From: Synechococcus sp. WH 7803
Lineage (GTDB): Bacteria > Cyanobacteriota > Cyanobacteriia > PCC-6307 > Cyanobiaceae
Direction: 5' to 3'
Length of the DNA: 64,000 nt
Assembly (NCBI GenBank): GCA_000063505.1
Contig: CT971583.1
Coordinates: forward strand, 1,953,918-2,017,917
Part shown: positions 1 through 8,634 of the stretch, piece by piece
How positions within the stretch are numbered: position 1 is the stretch's first letter
How the letters are laid out: the number at the start of each line of letters is the position of its first letter
Position numbers and translations under genes: made by a program
Notes under the pieces: generated by a model
Seen by the model: only the letters and a program-made list of their open reading frames with translations
Told to the model about the DNA's origin: nothing
Database searches by the model: none

Positions 1-219
1 GGTGACATCCACTCCACCGATGGGAGACACCACGCGACGGGTGAGCGCCAGCACGGGTTCAGTGGGCAAGGCGATCACCGCCCAGGGTGCAGCCTTGAGA
101 ACCACCTGGGGGTACCAGGTGAGCACGATGCGCAGCAGGAACATCAGGCTCCAGGCCGCCAGCAGCAATCCCAACAGCGGGTTCAGGAAAGTCAGCACCT
201 GAAGCAAGGTCGGCGTCAC
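1..219 (-). CDS. YggT/Ycf19-family membrane protein, 5' part only
   Basis: This is the first 73 codons of a minus-strand gene that runs off the left edge. The translation has a hydrophobic N-terminal helix, then a conserved PVLALTRR..SPIGGVD stretch typical of the YggT (Ycf19) family of small two-helix membrane proteins. In cyanobacteria and plastids this family has been linked to thylakoid or nucleoid organisation and cytochrome assembly; a role here is inference from the family. The GTG start at 219 has a GAGG ribosome site a few bases upstream. The ATG slightly further upstream is out of frame and closes at once. It is divergent from psbX. Confidence 0.8.
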   Translation of the reverse strand, partial: MTPTLLQVLTFLNPLLGLLLAAWSLMFLLRIVLTWYPQVVLKAAPWAVIALPTEPVLALTRRVVSPIGGVDVT

Positions 220-316
220 AAACCTCAAAGCAATCGGAGCGACATCGTAGAAAGCTGCCAGCGATCCCTAGGATCGTTGCGTTTCAGATCAGATCGTCAG
301 CCTCGGCGCGCTTGCT

Positions 317-439
317 ATGACCCCCTCCCTCGCCAATTTCCTCAGCAGCCTGGTTTGGGGTGCAGTGATCGTGGTGGTTCCCGCCTCCATCGGCCTCTTT
401 TTCCTGAGCCAAACCGACCGCGTCGATCGCAAACTCTGA
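317..439 (+). CDS. psbX: Photosystem II reaction centre protein PsbX
   Basis: A 40-residue single-helix protein. It begins [16 protein letters not shown], continues through a hydrophobic stretch, and ends with a polar tail ([10 protein letters not shown]). Length and sequence match the cyanobacterial PsbX family, a low-molecular-weight subunit at the periphery of photosystem II near cytochrome b559 in the thylakoid membrane, involved in quinone exchange. The ATG is the only sensible start. It sits between the divergent yggT-like gene and ycf66, an arrangement typical of marine Synechococcus. Confidence 0.93.
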   Translation: MTPSLANFLSSLVWGAVIVVVPASIGLFFLSQTDRVDRKL

Positions 440-520
440 TTGCTCTGGCGCGCTTCGTAAACTTGAAGGGTTAGCGCTGCTTTCATTCAGGGCTAACAAC
501 CGTTTCCCGGGGGACTCAAC

Positions 521-1465
521 GTGGTTAACGCCAGCCTCAACTGGGCCAGCATCGTTGGAATCGTGCTGGCCGTTGGCGGCGCAATGCTGTACTTCATGCG
601 CAGCTTCAAGCCGGCACTCGCCCGCGATTACGACGTTTTTTTTGCTGCTATCGGCTTGCTCTGCGGCGGCATCCTGTTTTTCCAAGGATGGCGACTTGAT
701 CCGATTCTCCAGTTCGGACAGTTCCTGCTCGCTGGCACCACGGTCTTTTTTGCCTACGAAAGCGTTCGCCTGCGCGGAATCTCAGCGGAACAAGCCAAAC
801 GTTCGGCTTATTTCGACGATGAGCCCCCGAGCCGCGTTCCCGCCGGAGGCCTGCGGGGGGGCTACGACGACGCCTATGACCGCTTTGACGAACCTCAGCC
901 CCTGAGGCGCCGGTTTGCAGGCCAGGAGTTTGATGAGGCGCAAGCGGACGACCAGGACTTCTACCGTCCGCGCCGCAACCCCCGCGCTGCCATCCCCGAA
1001 GAGGCAGCCAGCCGCAGACGTGGCCGCAACGAGGCATCCAGCGATTGGACCGGCGATAGTGAGCGGGAGCGACGCATGGCGCGGTTCGGCAACCGTGACG
1101 ATGAACCCCGCCGTTCTGGCCCGAGCTTCGGCGATCGGCGCAGCCAACGCGAAGACCAGCGCCGCGGCAGCAGACCCAGCCCAGCATCCAGCCGCTCTTC
1201 CGAAACGTCTGCACAAACGGAACGGAGCGGTGCTCCGAGCCAACGGACTCAGGGAAGCAGGCCAGTGGGCCGATCCCAAGCCGGCATCCCCCAAGGTTCA
1301 CCCCTGCGCCAACAGGCGGAAGATGCGGCTTACACCCCGAGCGAGCGCTCAACTCCACCAGCGCGGAGGCCTGCAGGACCGACCGCGGCTCGCACTGAGG
1401 GTGCTGATCGCACTCCGCCCCGCAGTTCTCGCCCACGGGACAACAGCTCCCGGTTCGACGACTGA
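521..1465 (+). CDS. ycf66: Ycf66-family membrane protein with long disordered tail
   Basis: 314 residues. Residues 1-85 hold three hydrophobic segments (about 8-26, 40-56 and 62-80) matching the Ycf66 N-terminal domain found in cyanobacteria and plastids; its function is unknown. The remaining ~230 residues are low-complexity and rich in Arg, Ser, Pro, Asp and Gln, so probably disordered. Plastid Ycf66 proteins are far shorter, so the tail is the variable part. Its TGA stop overlaps the likely CTG start of the following lipoprotein gene (CTGA). Confidence 0.88.
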   Translation: MVNASLNWASIVGIVLAVGGAMLYFMRSFKPALARDYDVFFAAIGLLCGGILFFQGWRLDPILQFGQFLLAGTTVFFAYESVRLRGISAEQAKRSAYFDDEPPSRVPAGGLRGGYDDAYDRFDEPQPLRRRFAGQEFDEAQADDQDFYRPRRNPRAAIPEEAASRRRGRNEASSDWTGDSERERRMARFGNRDDEPRRSGPSFGDRRSQREDQRRGSRPSPASSRSSETSAQTERSGAPSQRTQGSRPVGRSQAGIPQGSPLRQQAEDAAYTPSERSTPPARRPAGPTAARTEGADRTPPRSSRPRDNSSRFDD

Positions 1466-1989
1466 AACGCCTAATCCTGCTGGTCCTCGTGGCTGGTTTG
1501 AGCACAGCCGGCTGCAGCGGCAGAAGCCGGCGGGCACCGAGCGGGCTTCTATCAGCCCAACAACAGCAACCCAGCCTCAGTGGCGATGGCAGCAAACTCG
1601 CTGTGATCGCTGACCAACGCGGGCGCCCGACCGTGCAACTGAGGGATCTCAAGAGCGGGCAGCCGTTGCAACTGCGCCACTTCTCGCGCCATCAGCCTCA
1701 CAGCTCACCATCGCTGAGTTGGAACGGCCGCTACCTCGCCGCTGTGATTCAACGAGGAAATCGACGACTCGTACTGATTGAAGATCGACTCACGGGCCGA
1801 GCACATCCACTGCGTCTTCCAGCAGGCCGTGATCCTGTGACCCTCAGCCTGGCACCCGATGCACGCGAACTGGCCGTGCAGACGGCTGAGCAGGGGCGCT
1901 GGCAGGTTGAAGTGTTCAACCTCAGTGAACTGCTTGAAGCGGATCGTGCGGGCGGGCGCCGCGAAACCACAACCATGCAGGACCCTTGA
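1462..1989 (+). CDS. TolB-like beta-propeller lipoprotein (copy 1)
   Basis: About 175 residues. The N-terminus LKRLILLVLVAGLSTAGC is a lipoprotein signal with a lipobox (STAGC), but only if translation begins at the CTG at 1462, which overlaps the ycf66 stop as CTGA. A GTG at 1489 would leave a truncated signal. The mature part has repeats of the type LSGDGSKLAVIAD, LSWNGRYLAAVIQ and LAPDARELAVQT, resembling WD40-like TolB/PD40 propeller strands, but with too few repeats for a full propeller. It is a tandem paralogue of the next gene. Function unknown; probably a periplasm-facing lipoprotein. Confidence 0.72.
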   Translation: MKRLILLVLVAGLSTAGCSGRSRRAPSGLLSAQQQQPSLSGDGSKLAVIADQRGRPTVQLRDLKSGQPLQLRHFSRHQPHSSPSLSWNGRYLAAVIQRGNRRLVLIEDRLTGRAHPLRLPAGRDPVTLSLAPDARELAVQTAEQGRWQVEVFNLSELLEADRAGGRRETTTMQDP

Positions 1990-2477
1990 AGGGATGGCGA
2001 GAACCGGTGATCCTGGCGTCAGTGCTGGGACTGTGCATCTCAGGATGCGCCGGGTCCGGCATGCGTCCGCAACCGGGCTTGAATTCCGCCCTGCGACGCA
2101 GTGCAGACAGTCGCAGACAGCCAGCCTTGGGGCAGCAGTGGCTGGTGTCGATTGCCAGCCGAAATGGGCGAGAACGCATTGAGCTGGTGGATCTGCGCAC
2201 CCGCCAACCGGTCCCTCTGCCTGGCCTCAATCAAGCAGGCAGTCAGCCGGTGAGCGCAAGCGTGAGCGGCAATGGCAAACGCATTGCGTTTATCCGCACC
2301 CGGGAGGGACGCACAGAGCTGATGCTCTACAGACGCGATGCTGGAGCGCTTCAGCGATTGCCCGTTGAACCATCAGGTGTCCCCAGGGAAGTGAGTCTGG
2401 ATGGAGAGGGCAGGCGCTTGGCCGTTCAGGTGAGTCGCGAGGGGCGCTGGGATGTGGATGTGATCCGACTCCCTTGA
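1986..2477 (+). CDS. TolB-like beta-propeller lipoprotein (copy 2)
   Basis: 163 residues, starting at a TTG that overlaps the previous stop (TTGA). MKGWREPVILASVLGLCISGCAG is a lipoprotein signal with a LCISGC lipobox. Downstream come PD40-like repeats ([37 protein letters not shown]). The ending, EGRWDVDVIRL, mirrors QGRWQVEVFNL of copy 1, so the two genes arose by tandem duplication. The overlapping stop/start suggests coupled translation with copy 1 and ycf66. Function unknown. Confidence 0.78.
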   Translation: MKGWREPVILASVLGLCISGCAGSGMRPQPGLNSALRRSADSRRQPALGQQWLVSIASRNGRERIELVDLRTRQPVPLPGLNQAGSQPVSASVSGNGKRIAFIRTREGRTELMLYRRDAGALQRLPVEPSGVPREVSLDGEGRRLAVQVSREGRWDVDVIRLP

Positions 2478-2681
2478 TCAGCGCAGGAAACCAGCCCAGT
2501 GCAGAAAGGTGTCATGGCTGATGGCTTCCACAATCAGAAGCGCCACGAAACCCACCATGGCGAAACGGCCGTTCACCCGTTCCGCATAGCCGCTCCAACC
2601 AAACGCTGGTACATCGGTTGTGGTGGCTGAAGGGGTGAGATCCGGGCTGGCGTTGGATGCGTTGGTGGAATCAGACGTCAT
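2478..2681 (-). CDS. High-light-inducible (Hli/Scp) protein
   Basis: 67 residues. The C-terminal half carries the single chlorophyll-binding helix signature ERVNGRFAMVGFVALL of the Hli/one-helix CAB family; the first ~30 residues are a Ser/Thr/Asp-rich extension. Hli proteins bind chlorophyll and carotenoid in the thylakoid and protect photosystem assembly under high light. It lies 8 bp downstream of the SbmA-like ABC transporter on the same strand, so the two are probably cotranscribed. Many picocyanobacteria have several hli genes; a second is at 57928. Confidence 0.9.
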   Translation of the reverse strand: MTSDSTNASNASPDLTPSATTTDVPAFGWSGYAERVNGRFAMVGFVALLIVEAISHDTFLHWAGFLR

Positions 2682-2689
2682 CAGAGCAG

Positions 2690-4687
2690 TCAGGCGAGTT
2701 CAGGTTGATAGTTGGAAGCCGCAACAAGGCGCCAGTCACCGTTGCCGTACAACTCCAGCACACTGGAGTGAAAACGCGTTAGCGATGGGCGGTGGCCAAC
2801 GCTAATAAAGGACACATCACGCTCCAACAGAAGCTCATAGAGCAACCGCTCCGTTTTCACATCAAGGGCACTGGTCGCCTCATCAAGAACCACATAGCGG
2901 GGTGAATTCAGAAGCAATCGTGCAAATGCCAGGCGTTGCTGCTCACCCAGAGAAAGAATTCTCTGCCAATCCTGCTTGACATCAAGATCAGGATATCTCG
3001 CAACAAGCTGTGGAAGATTCACTTTTTCCATAACACTTTTCAACTGAGAATCGCTGAAAAAGTCTTGGTCACTCGGATAACAAAGCTGTTCTCTCAGTGA
3101 GCCCAAAAGCAGATAAGGCTTCTGGGGAATGAACAGGAGATCGCCAGTTGCAGGACGCTCAACAGACCCAGTACTGGGAGTCCACAATCCGCTGATCATC
3201 CGCATCAACGAGGTTTTCCCGCATCCAGAGGGACCCACCACCAGGACGCGGTCTTCTTCACTCACTGTGAGGTTAAGGTCACGGATCACGGGAATCCTGG
3301 CTTTCGGGGTATAGAGATCTGCATTCGAAATCACAATCCCTCCTCCAGCACGAACAAGCTGGCGTTCATCAGCCGCAGGCGCAGCGGCAACCTGCTCAAC
3401 TTTCGACTGAAACCCTTCCAGACGGGTAATGCCGGCGGTGAACTTAGCGAGCTCCTCAATTTGATTCACAACAAACAGAAGAGAACCCTCAACCATATTG
3501 AAGGCGAAGTTGGCCTGCACAAAACTTCCGTAGTCTGTTTGACCCGAGAAAATCGCCGGCGCCAGGATGAGATAGGGGAAAAAGACGCCGGAATAGTTCG
3601 TGGAGCGTCGCATCACATCGATCACAACCTGCCAGTTGATGATGAAATTGAAATTGCGCACAACCTCGCCGAGCCTGCGCTTGGTTTCCTGGGCCTCAGG
3701 AGCTTCACCGGCGTAGAAAGCAATCGATTCAGCGTTGTTCCTGATGTGAACGAGCCCGTAACGGAAGTCAGCCTCGTAACGCAGCTGATCAAACTGCAAG
3801 GCCACGAGCTTTCGGCCAGCAATCACCAGCAAGGTTGTTGAGAAAGCCGCATACACAAACAAACCTACTGTTAGCTCTCTACTGATTCCCAACAAAATCA
3901 AAATATTCAGGAAGAATGTGAGAAGGGCGTCAAAAATTCCAATCGTGAAGGCCAGACTCTGTGCTGTAAAGGCACGCGTATCTTCTGTGATCCTCTGGTC
4001 AGGATTATCAACATCAGTCGCCTGTTCGTCATTAGGGTTCAACACGTAATAGGCACGATTACTCATGTAATCGCTGATGAGAGCGCGTGTTAACCAGTCT
4101 CTCCAAATAATGCCAAGCTTGAAAGTAAAGAAGATTTGAGAGACCCTGATGGGTAGAGCGACAACGAAACAACAGGCATAAATAATCAAGATTCGATAAA
4201 AATTATCCTCCTGCTGCTTGACCAGCGCATTGGTCAGGTCTCGAGCGATAAAACCAATCCCCGCGTTGATCCCGTTCACCGCCAGGAGCATCAGCACAAT
4301 CGCGGCCAACAGCAACCAGTGCAACCAGCGACGCTGCTTGAGTTGGTTACGAAAAGCCGTAAAACTTGCAACCCCAAGAACAAATAAGGCAACAAATGCA
4401 CCTCCCCACCAAGACGACCAGATGTCGGTGATGGTGTCAGCGACACCGCCGAAATAATTTTCGGTCAGAACTGGTTGCCAACGCTCAAGAACGTTGAGAA
4501 GTCCTGTGAGAAGCGCGAGGACAATGCCACCGACACAAAACAGAAGGGAAACCAGCAGCCATACAAACTGCCAGCCATTCGCTTGATTGAGCGGGAGGAA
4601 AAACGGCTGGGCCAGATGTCGCAACTTGCTGAGTTGCTGCCGAAGCGACCGAAACGATCCGGTCCTCACAGGACTAAGAGATGTCAT
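2690..4687 (-). CDS. SbmA/ABCD-type ABC transporter, fused permease-ATPase
   Basis: About 665 residues from the ATG at 4687 (MTSLSPVRTG). The N-terminal ~420 residues have about six hydrophobic segments and the SbmA/BacA-type permease pattern (for example WRDWLTRALISDY and NPDQRITED). The C-terminal ATPase has Walker A GPSGCGKTS (around 484), signature LSLGEQQR, and Walker B VVLDEATSALD (around 596). The family exports or imports peptides, vitamin B12-like compounds or fatty acyl groups; the substrate cannot be told here. The signature LSLGE replaces the usual LSGGE, which is common in this subfamily. It lies between the HIT gene and hli on the same strand. Confidence 0.85.
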   Translation of the reverse strand: MTSLSPVRTGSFRSLRQQLSKLRHLAQPFFLPLNQANGWQFVWLLVSLLFCVGGIVLALLTGLLNVLERWQPVLTENYFGGVADTITDIWSSWWGGAFVALFVLGVASFTAFRNQLKQRRWLHWLLLAAIVLMLLAVNGINAGIGFIARDLTNALVKQQEDNFYRILIIYACCFVVALPIRVSQIFFTFKLGIIWRDWLTRALISDYMSNRAYYVLNPNDEQATDVDNPDQRITEDTRAFTAQSLAFTIGIFDALLTFFLNILILLGISRELTVGLFVYAAFSTTLLVIAGRKLVALQFDQLRYEADFRYGLVHIRNNAESIAFYAGEAPEAQETKRRLGEVVRNFNFIINWQVVIDVMRRSTNYSGVFFPYLILAPAIFSGQTDYGSFVQANFAFNMVEGSLLFVVNQIEELAKFTAGITRLEGFQSKVEQVAAAPAADERQLVRAGGGIVISNADLYTPKARIPVIRDLNLTVSEEDRVLVVGPSGCGKTSLMRMISGLWTPSTGSVERPATGDLLFIPQKPYLLLGSLREQLCYPSDQDFFSDSQLKSVMEKVNLPQLVARYPDLDVKQDWQRILSLGEQQRLAFARLLLNSPRYVVLDEATSALDVKTERLLYELLLERDVSFISVGHRPSLTRFHSSVLELYGNGDWRLVAASNYQPELA

Positions 4688-4712
4688 GAAGCAATTCTCG
4701 CCTGATTCAGCT

Positions 4713-5114
<402 letters not shown>

Positions 5115-5124
5115 TCAACCATGA

Positions 5125-6702
5125 ATGCTTGCACGTTGCCTCAGCGCCTCGCTGCTTGGAATCGACGCCCGCCCGGTCACCGTGGAGGTGGACCTGGCCC
5201 CTGGCCTTCCAGGCCTGCATTTGGTGGGGCTGGCTGACACAGCCATCCAGGAGTCCAGAGAACGGGTGCGCTCGGCCCTGCGCAACAGCGGCTTCCGTGG
5301 CCCCCTCGTGAAAGTGGTGGTGAATCTGGCGCCGGCAGATCTACGCAAGGAAGGTCCTTGCTTTGATCTGCCCATTGCCCTCGGCCTGCTCATCGCGAGC
5401 GGTCAACTGGATTCACCCTGCCTGCAAGACCTCTGGAGCGCAGGCGAACTCGGCCTCGACGGTCGCCTGCGGCCTTGTCGCGGCATCCTTGCCATTGCCT
5501 GCTTAGCCAAATCCCAGGGAGCACGGGGCCTGCTGGTCGCCGCCGAAGATGCAGCAGAGGCCTCCCTGGTCAAGGGCCTGAAGGTGACAGCAGCGGCATC
5601 GCTGAAGGATCTGGTGAACCTCCTCCGCGCTGGCGACTTGGTGCAGACCCCGGCACGGCCCCAACACCAAACCCCAAGAGATCCATGCGCTGCTGCAAAG
5701 CGATCCGCGGCACCAGCACCTCTGAATCTGCCGGCCCAGCATCTGGCCCGCCAGGGACTGGCCCTCGCGGCTGCAGGAGGCCATCACCTGTTGATGGTGG
5801 GTCCTCCAGGGTGCGGCAAGACCCTGCTTGCGCAGCAATTGCCAGGCCTGCTGCCACCTCTCGACGATGCTGAGGCTCTCGAGATCACCCGGCTGCATTC
5901 GATCGCAGGGTTGCCTGGCAGGAGAGAGGGCTTGATGCGCCAACGGCCGTTCCGGGCTCCGCACCACAGCGCCTCAGCCGCCGCATTACTGGGTGGAGGC
6001 GCGAATCCCAAACCCGGTGAGCTGAGCCTCGCCCATGGAGGCGTGCTGTTTCTCGATGAGCTCGGGGAGTTTCCTCGTGCCGTGCTCGATCAGTTGCGGC
6101 AACCGCTCGAAGCGGGGGTGCTGATGCTGAGCCGCGCCCGGGTGCGTTGTGCCTTCCCATGCAAGGTCACCCTGGTTGCCGCCACCAACCCATGCCCCTG
6201 TGGCTGGAATGGGGATTCCCGCTGCCGCTGCAGCGAATCCCAAGTGAAGCGCTATTGGCGCCGGATGTCGGGTCCGTTGCTCGATCGGATCGATCTGCAG
6301 CTGCGTCTGGAAGCTCCGGCAGCGGACTCCCTGCGCCAAATGATCGAAGAACGCCGCGGTGCGATTGCAAGGGAGACGATGCACACCACGATCGAGATGG
6401 CACGCCGACAGATGCAGCAACGCAATCCAGAGGGATGCAGCAATCGCGACCTCTCCCCAGCAGATCTCAGACGCCATGGAGCGTTTCAGTCAGACACGCT
6501 CACCTCCTGGGAGCAGGTGATGAGCGTGCGACGCCTCAGCCTGCGCAGCGGCCTGAAGCTGTTGAAGGTGTCACGCACGATTGCCGATCTTGCCGGTGAA
6601 AGGGATGTAACCGTGGAGCACCTTGCAACAGCCCTCTGTTTTCGAAGTTTCGACGAACAGATCCAAGAGGGATCTGCACCTGTCTCTCACCGCGCAGCGT
6701 GA
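5125..6702 (+). CDS. comM: ComM/YifB Mg-chelatase-like AAA+ ATPase
   Basis: 525 residues, the normal family length. Residues 1-180 form the Lon-protease-like fold of the YifB N-terminus (DLAPGLPGLHLVGLAD). Then comes Walker A GPPGCGKTLL near 226, Walker B GVLFLDELGEF, a Cys-rich NPCPCG...CRC element near 354, and the Mg_chelatase C-terminal helical domain. ComM is a hexameric helicase that promotes branch migration during natural transformation in other bacteria; that role here is inferred from homology. The 3' end overlaps a small convergent gene. Confidence 0.93.
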   Translation: MLARCLSASLLGIDARPVTVEVDLAPGLPGLHLVGLADTAIQESRERVRSALRNSGFRGPLVKVVVNLAPADLRKEGPCFDLPIALGLLIASGQLDSPCLQDLWSAGELGLDGRLRPCRGILAIACLAKSQGARGLLVAAEDAAEASLVKGLKVTAAASLKDLVNLLRAGDLVQTPARPQHQTPRDPCAAAKRSAAPAPLNLPAQHLARQGLALAAAGGHHLLMVGPPGCGKTLLAQQLPGLLPPLDDAEALEITRLHSIAGLPGRREGLMRQRPFRAPHHSASAAALLGGGANPKPGELSLAHGGVLFLDELGEFPRAVLDQLRQPLEAGVLMLSRARVRCAFPCKVTLVAATNPCPCGWNGDSRCRCSESQVKRYWRRMSGPLLDRIDLQLRLEAPAADSLRQMIEERRGAIARETMHTTIEMARRQMQQRNPEGCSNRDLSPADLRRHGAFQSDTLTSWEQVMSVRRLSLRSGLKLLKVSRTIADLAGERDVTVEHLATALCFRSFDEQIQEGSAPVSHRAA

Positions 6703-6830
6703 GGACGATCTCGATAAGGCTGCGTTCCAATGGCAGGAGGTTGCGTCAGCCTCTCTTCGCTGGGGTTCCCCATGGCATGGACAAGGGTTTCAGCGACCCA
6801 GCAACGGAATTGTTCAAGCTTCTGGCCCAT
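6687..6830 (-). CDS. Small conserved-looking protein downstream of rpsU
   Basis: 47 residues (MGQKLEQFRCWVAETLV... ending in RPHAAR). I do not recognise a named domain. The helical start and the PSEERLTQPPAIGTQPYRD tail look like a real protein rather than a shadow. The start is supported by GAGG 8 bases upstream of the ATG. That GAGG lies in the 3' arm of a 10-bp hairpin (see the regulatory entry at 6839). It lies downstream of rpsU on the same strand and could share its transcript. The 3' end overlaps comM by 16 bp. Confidence 0.6.
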   Translation of the reverse strand: MGQKLEQFRCWVAETLVHAMGNPSEERLTQPPAIGTQPYRDRPHAAR

Positions 6831-6838
6831 GGTGTTGA

Positions 6839-6875
6839 CCTCACGTTCTCCCTTCAGTTTCAACGGAACGTGAGG
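6839..6875 (-). promoter_or_regulatory. RBS-sequestering hairpin between rpsU and the 47-aa gene
   Basis: The plus strand reads CCTCACGTTC, 17 bases, then GAACGTGAGG: two perfect 10-bp arms. In the minus-strand transcript the GAGG of the 3' arm is the Shine-Dalgarno site, 8 bases before the ATG at 6830. No T-run follows, so it is not a standard terminator. The structure is seen in the sequence; translational control is inference. Confidence 0.55.
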
Positions 6876-6917
6876 TGGTGCCAACAGGTTGAAGTACCGG
6901 TTTTCCGGACAGCGAAC

Positions 6918-7088
6918 TCAGCGACGGCGGCGGCGCTGCTGAGCCTTGCGCTTGTACTTCTCGATGGGCGTTTCGTGGTGACGCAGACGCTTGAGATCAG
7001 CGAAGATGCCGGCCTTGGAGACCTGGCGCTTAAAGCGACGCAGGGCTGATTCGATGCCTTCGTTTTCTCCGACCGTGACCTGAGTCAT
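6918..7088 (-). CDS. rpsU: 30S ribosomal protein bS21
   Basis: 56 residues beginning [20 protein letters not shown] and ending in a polyarginine tail ([10 protein letters not shown]). This matches bS21, the small basic protein of the 30S subunit near the mRNA exit/anti-Shine-Dalgarno region. The ATG start is unambiguous. It is upstream of the 47-aa gene on the same strand. Confidence 0.96.
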   Translation of the reverse strand: MTQVTVGENEGIESALRRFKRQVSKAGIFADLKRLRHHETPIEKYKRKAQQRRRRR

Positions 7089-7132
7089 GCAATCTGCAGG
7101 GATATCCAGCTGATCAACTTAGCAAGCCATGG

Positions 7133-7705
7133 TCAGGGTGTTTCTGCGTCCGCTGCCGGAGCCGCATCCCTGTACACGTACAGATGACCCAGGGTGCGCT
7201 TCCCGTACTGACGACGCATAAGGCGCCAGCCAGGCTCGAGAACCAACTGAATGAAGTCATTGCCTGGTCCCCCTGCCTTCGCGATCAGATAGGTGGGCTG
7301 GGAAGGATTCCGGGTTGGAACGGCCATCAGCTGCACATCGTCCGCCGACTTGATCACCGACAGCCGGTAACGGGTGCCCAGGTCATCGCCTCCGATGCGC
7401 AAGGAATAACCATTGCCATCGATGTACCGATTGCAGATCCCCGTGAAGTCAAAGGTGGCCAGCATCGGATTCACCACAGCCGGTGCGCTCCCCGACATCT
7501 CGAAACAGGGCCTGGCATTGGTGCGTTGCTCATAGATATTGAGCTGAGCACTGGATCCACTGCCGATCGGTGCCGACACCATCACAAACTTCGTTTGATC
7601 CACCTCAGCCGCGGTGAACAAGGACCCTTGAGCCCTGACCGGGGAAGTCAGGCCGGTCGCCACCGTGGCAGTGAGAACGGCAGTAACGATCCGCAAACGG
7701 GCCAT
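7133..7705 (-). CDS. DUF3747 exported protein
   Basis: 190 residues from the ATG at 7705 (MARLRIVTAVLTATVATGL), a signal peptide ending near SPVRAQG. The body (SLFTAAEVDQTKFVMVSAPIG ... GWRLMRRQYGKRTLGHLYVYRD) matches DUF3747, a cyanobacterial secreted family of unknown function. A second ATG three codons upstream is possible. Single gene, upstream of rpsU on the same strand. Confidence 0.82.
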   Translation of the reverse strand: MARLRIVTAVLTATVATGLTSPVRAQGSLFTAAEVDQTKFVMVSAPIGSGSSAQLNIYEQRTNARPCFEMSGSAPAVVNPMLATFDFTGICNRYIDGNGYSLRIGGDDLGTRYRLSVIKSADDVQLMAVPTRNPSQPTYLIAKAGGPGNDFIQLVLEPGWRLMRRQYGKRTLGHLYVYRDAAPAADAETP

Positions 7706-7763
7706 TCGGAACAAGGTGATGTGTCTGGATGGTAAAAGTCCTGCGCTGGATCAGCCGCCTGGT

Positions 7764-7955
7764 TCAGGCCGGTTTGTTGATCCGAATCGCAACAAGAAGT
7801 GACCCGATGGTGGCCGGGAGGCTCACCCCGAGAATCAAACGTGTGACACGCACGCCAAGGTCTGGATCGCCATAGGCCAGCTCAAACACGCAACCGGTAG
7901 CAGCAATTCCCAGCACGCAAGCCAGGGCCAGGAAGAGGCCGGCAAGAGGTTTCAT
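7764..7955 (-). CDS. Small two-helix membrane protein
   Basis: 63 residues from MKPLAGLFLALACVLGIAAT. Two hydrophobic segments (about 4-22 and 36-56) flank a short acidic loop (ELAYGDPDLG). No domain recognised. It starts 10 bp after the def stop on the same strand, so it is probably cotranscribed with def. A longer in-frame start would overlap def. Confidence 0.6.
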   Translation of the reverse strand: MKPLAGLFLALACVLGIAATGCVFELAYGDPDLGVRVTRLILGVSLPATIGSLLVAIRINKPA

Positions 7956-7965
7956 CGGCATAGCG

Positions 7966-8571
7966 TCAGGCCAGAGAGCGAACGTCATTGGGCTGAAAGC
8001 CATGGTCTTTCAGTTCCTTGGTCAACCCTCCGGCATCGGTCACACGGTCAACAAACAGCACACCGGTGAGGTGGTCCATTTCATGCTGGATGCAGCGGGC
8101 CATCAGGCCATCAGCCTTCATGGTTCTCGGCCGCCCCATTTCATCGCGGAAACTCACCTGCACCGCGCTGGGGCGCACCACATCCAGATAAACCCCCGGG
8201 ATGCTGAGGCAGCCTTCCTCATAGGTCTCGAGGCTTGCACTGGCCGAGGTGATCTCGGGATTGATGAGCACGAGCGGGGGCGAGCTGGCTGTTTCCGGAT
8301 CCAGATCAATCACGAGCAGCTGCTGGTGCACACCCACCTGGGGAGCCGCAAGACCGATGCCACGGGCTGTATACATGCTGCGCAACATGTCGCGGGCCAG
8401 ATCGCGCACGGTTTCATCCACCTTGCCGATGCGTCTGGCATCCAGCCGCAGAACATCATCTCCAAGGGTGTGAATCTGCAGAGGTGCGGTGTCCAGAGGC
8501 TCTTTGGGCACGGCCACCGGAGACCCTGCCTTCTCAGCTGATCGTGCTAATTGGGCAAAGCTCCTGGCCAA
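7966..8571 (-). CDS. def: Peptide deformylase
   Basis: 201 residues. All three metal and active-site motifs are present: GIGLAAPQVG, EEGCLSIPG and HEMDHLTGVLF. The enzyme removes the N-formyl group from nascent proteins in the cytosol using Fe2+ or Zn2+. The ~30-residue N-terminal extension before LQIHTLGDDVLR is usual in cyanobacterial type-1B enzymes. It is divergent from the S9 peptidase gene. Confidence 0.95.
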   Translation of the reverse strand: MARSFAQLARSAEKAGSPVAVPKEPLDTAPLQIHTLGDDVLRLDARRIGKVDETVRDLARDMLRSMYTARGIGLAAPQVGVHQQLLVIDLDPETASSPPLVLINPEITSASASLETYEEGCLSIPGVYLDVVRPSAVQVSFRDEMGRPRTMKADGLMARCIQHEMDHLTGVLFVDRVTDAGGLTKELKDHGFQPNDVRSLA

Positions 8572-8634
8572 GACCTGTCCTGCAATCTGCTGTGCTGATC
8601 TTAGGCAGTCCCCTCAACCGTCGGATCGCGCGCC

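Noticed and set aside
648-1652. A 334-codon minus-strand open frame across ycf66
   Set aside because: Cys/Arg/Trp-rich shadow of the low-complexity ycf66 tail; no recognisable motif.
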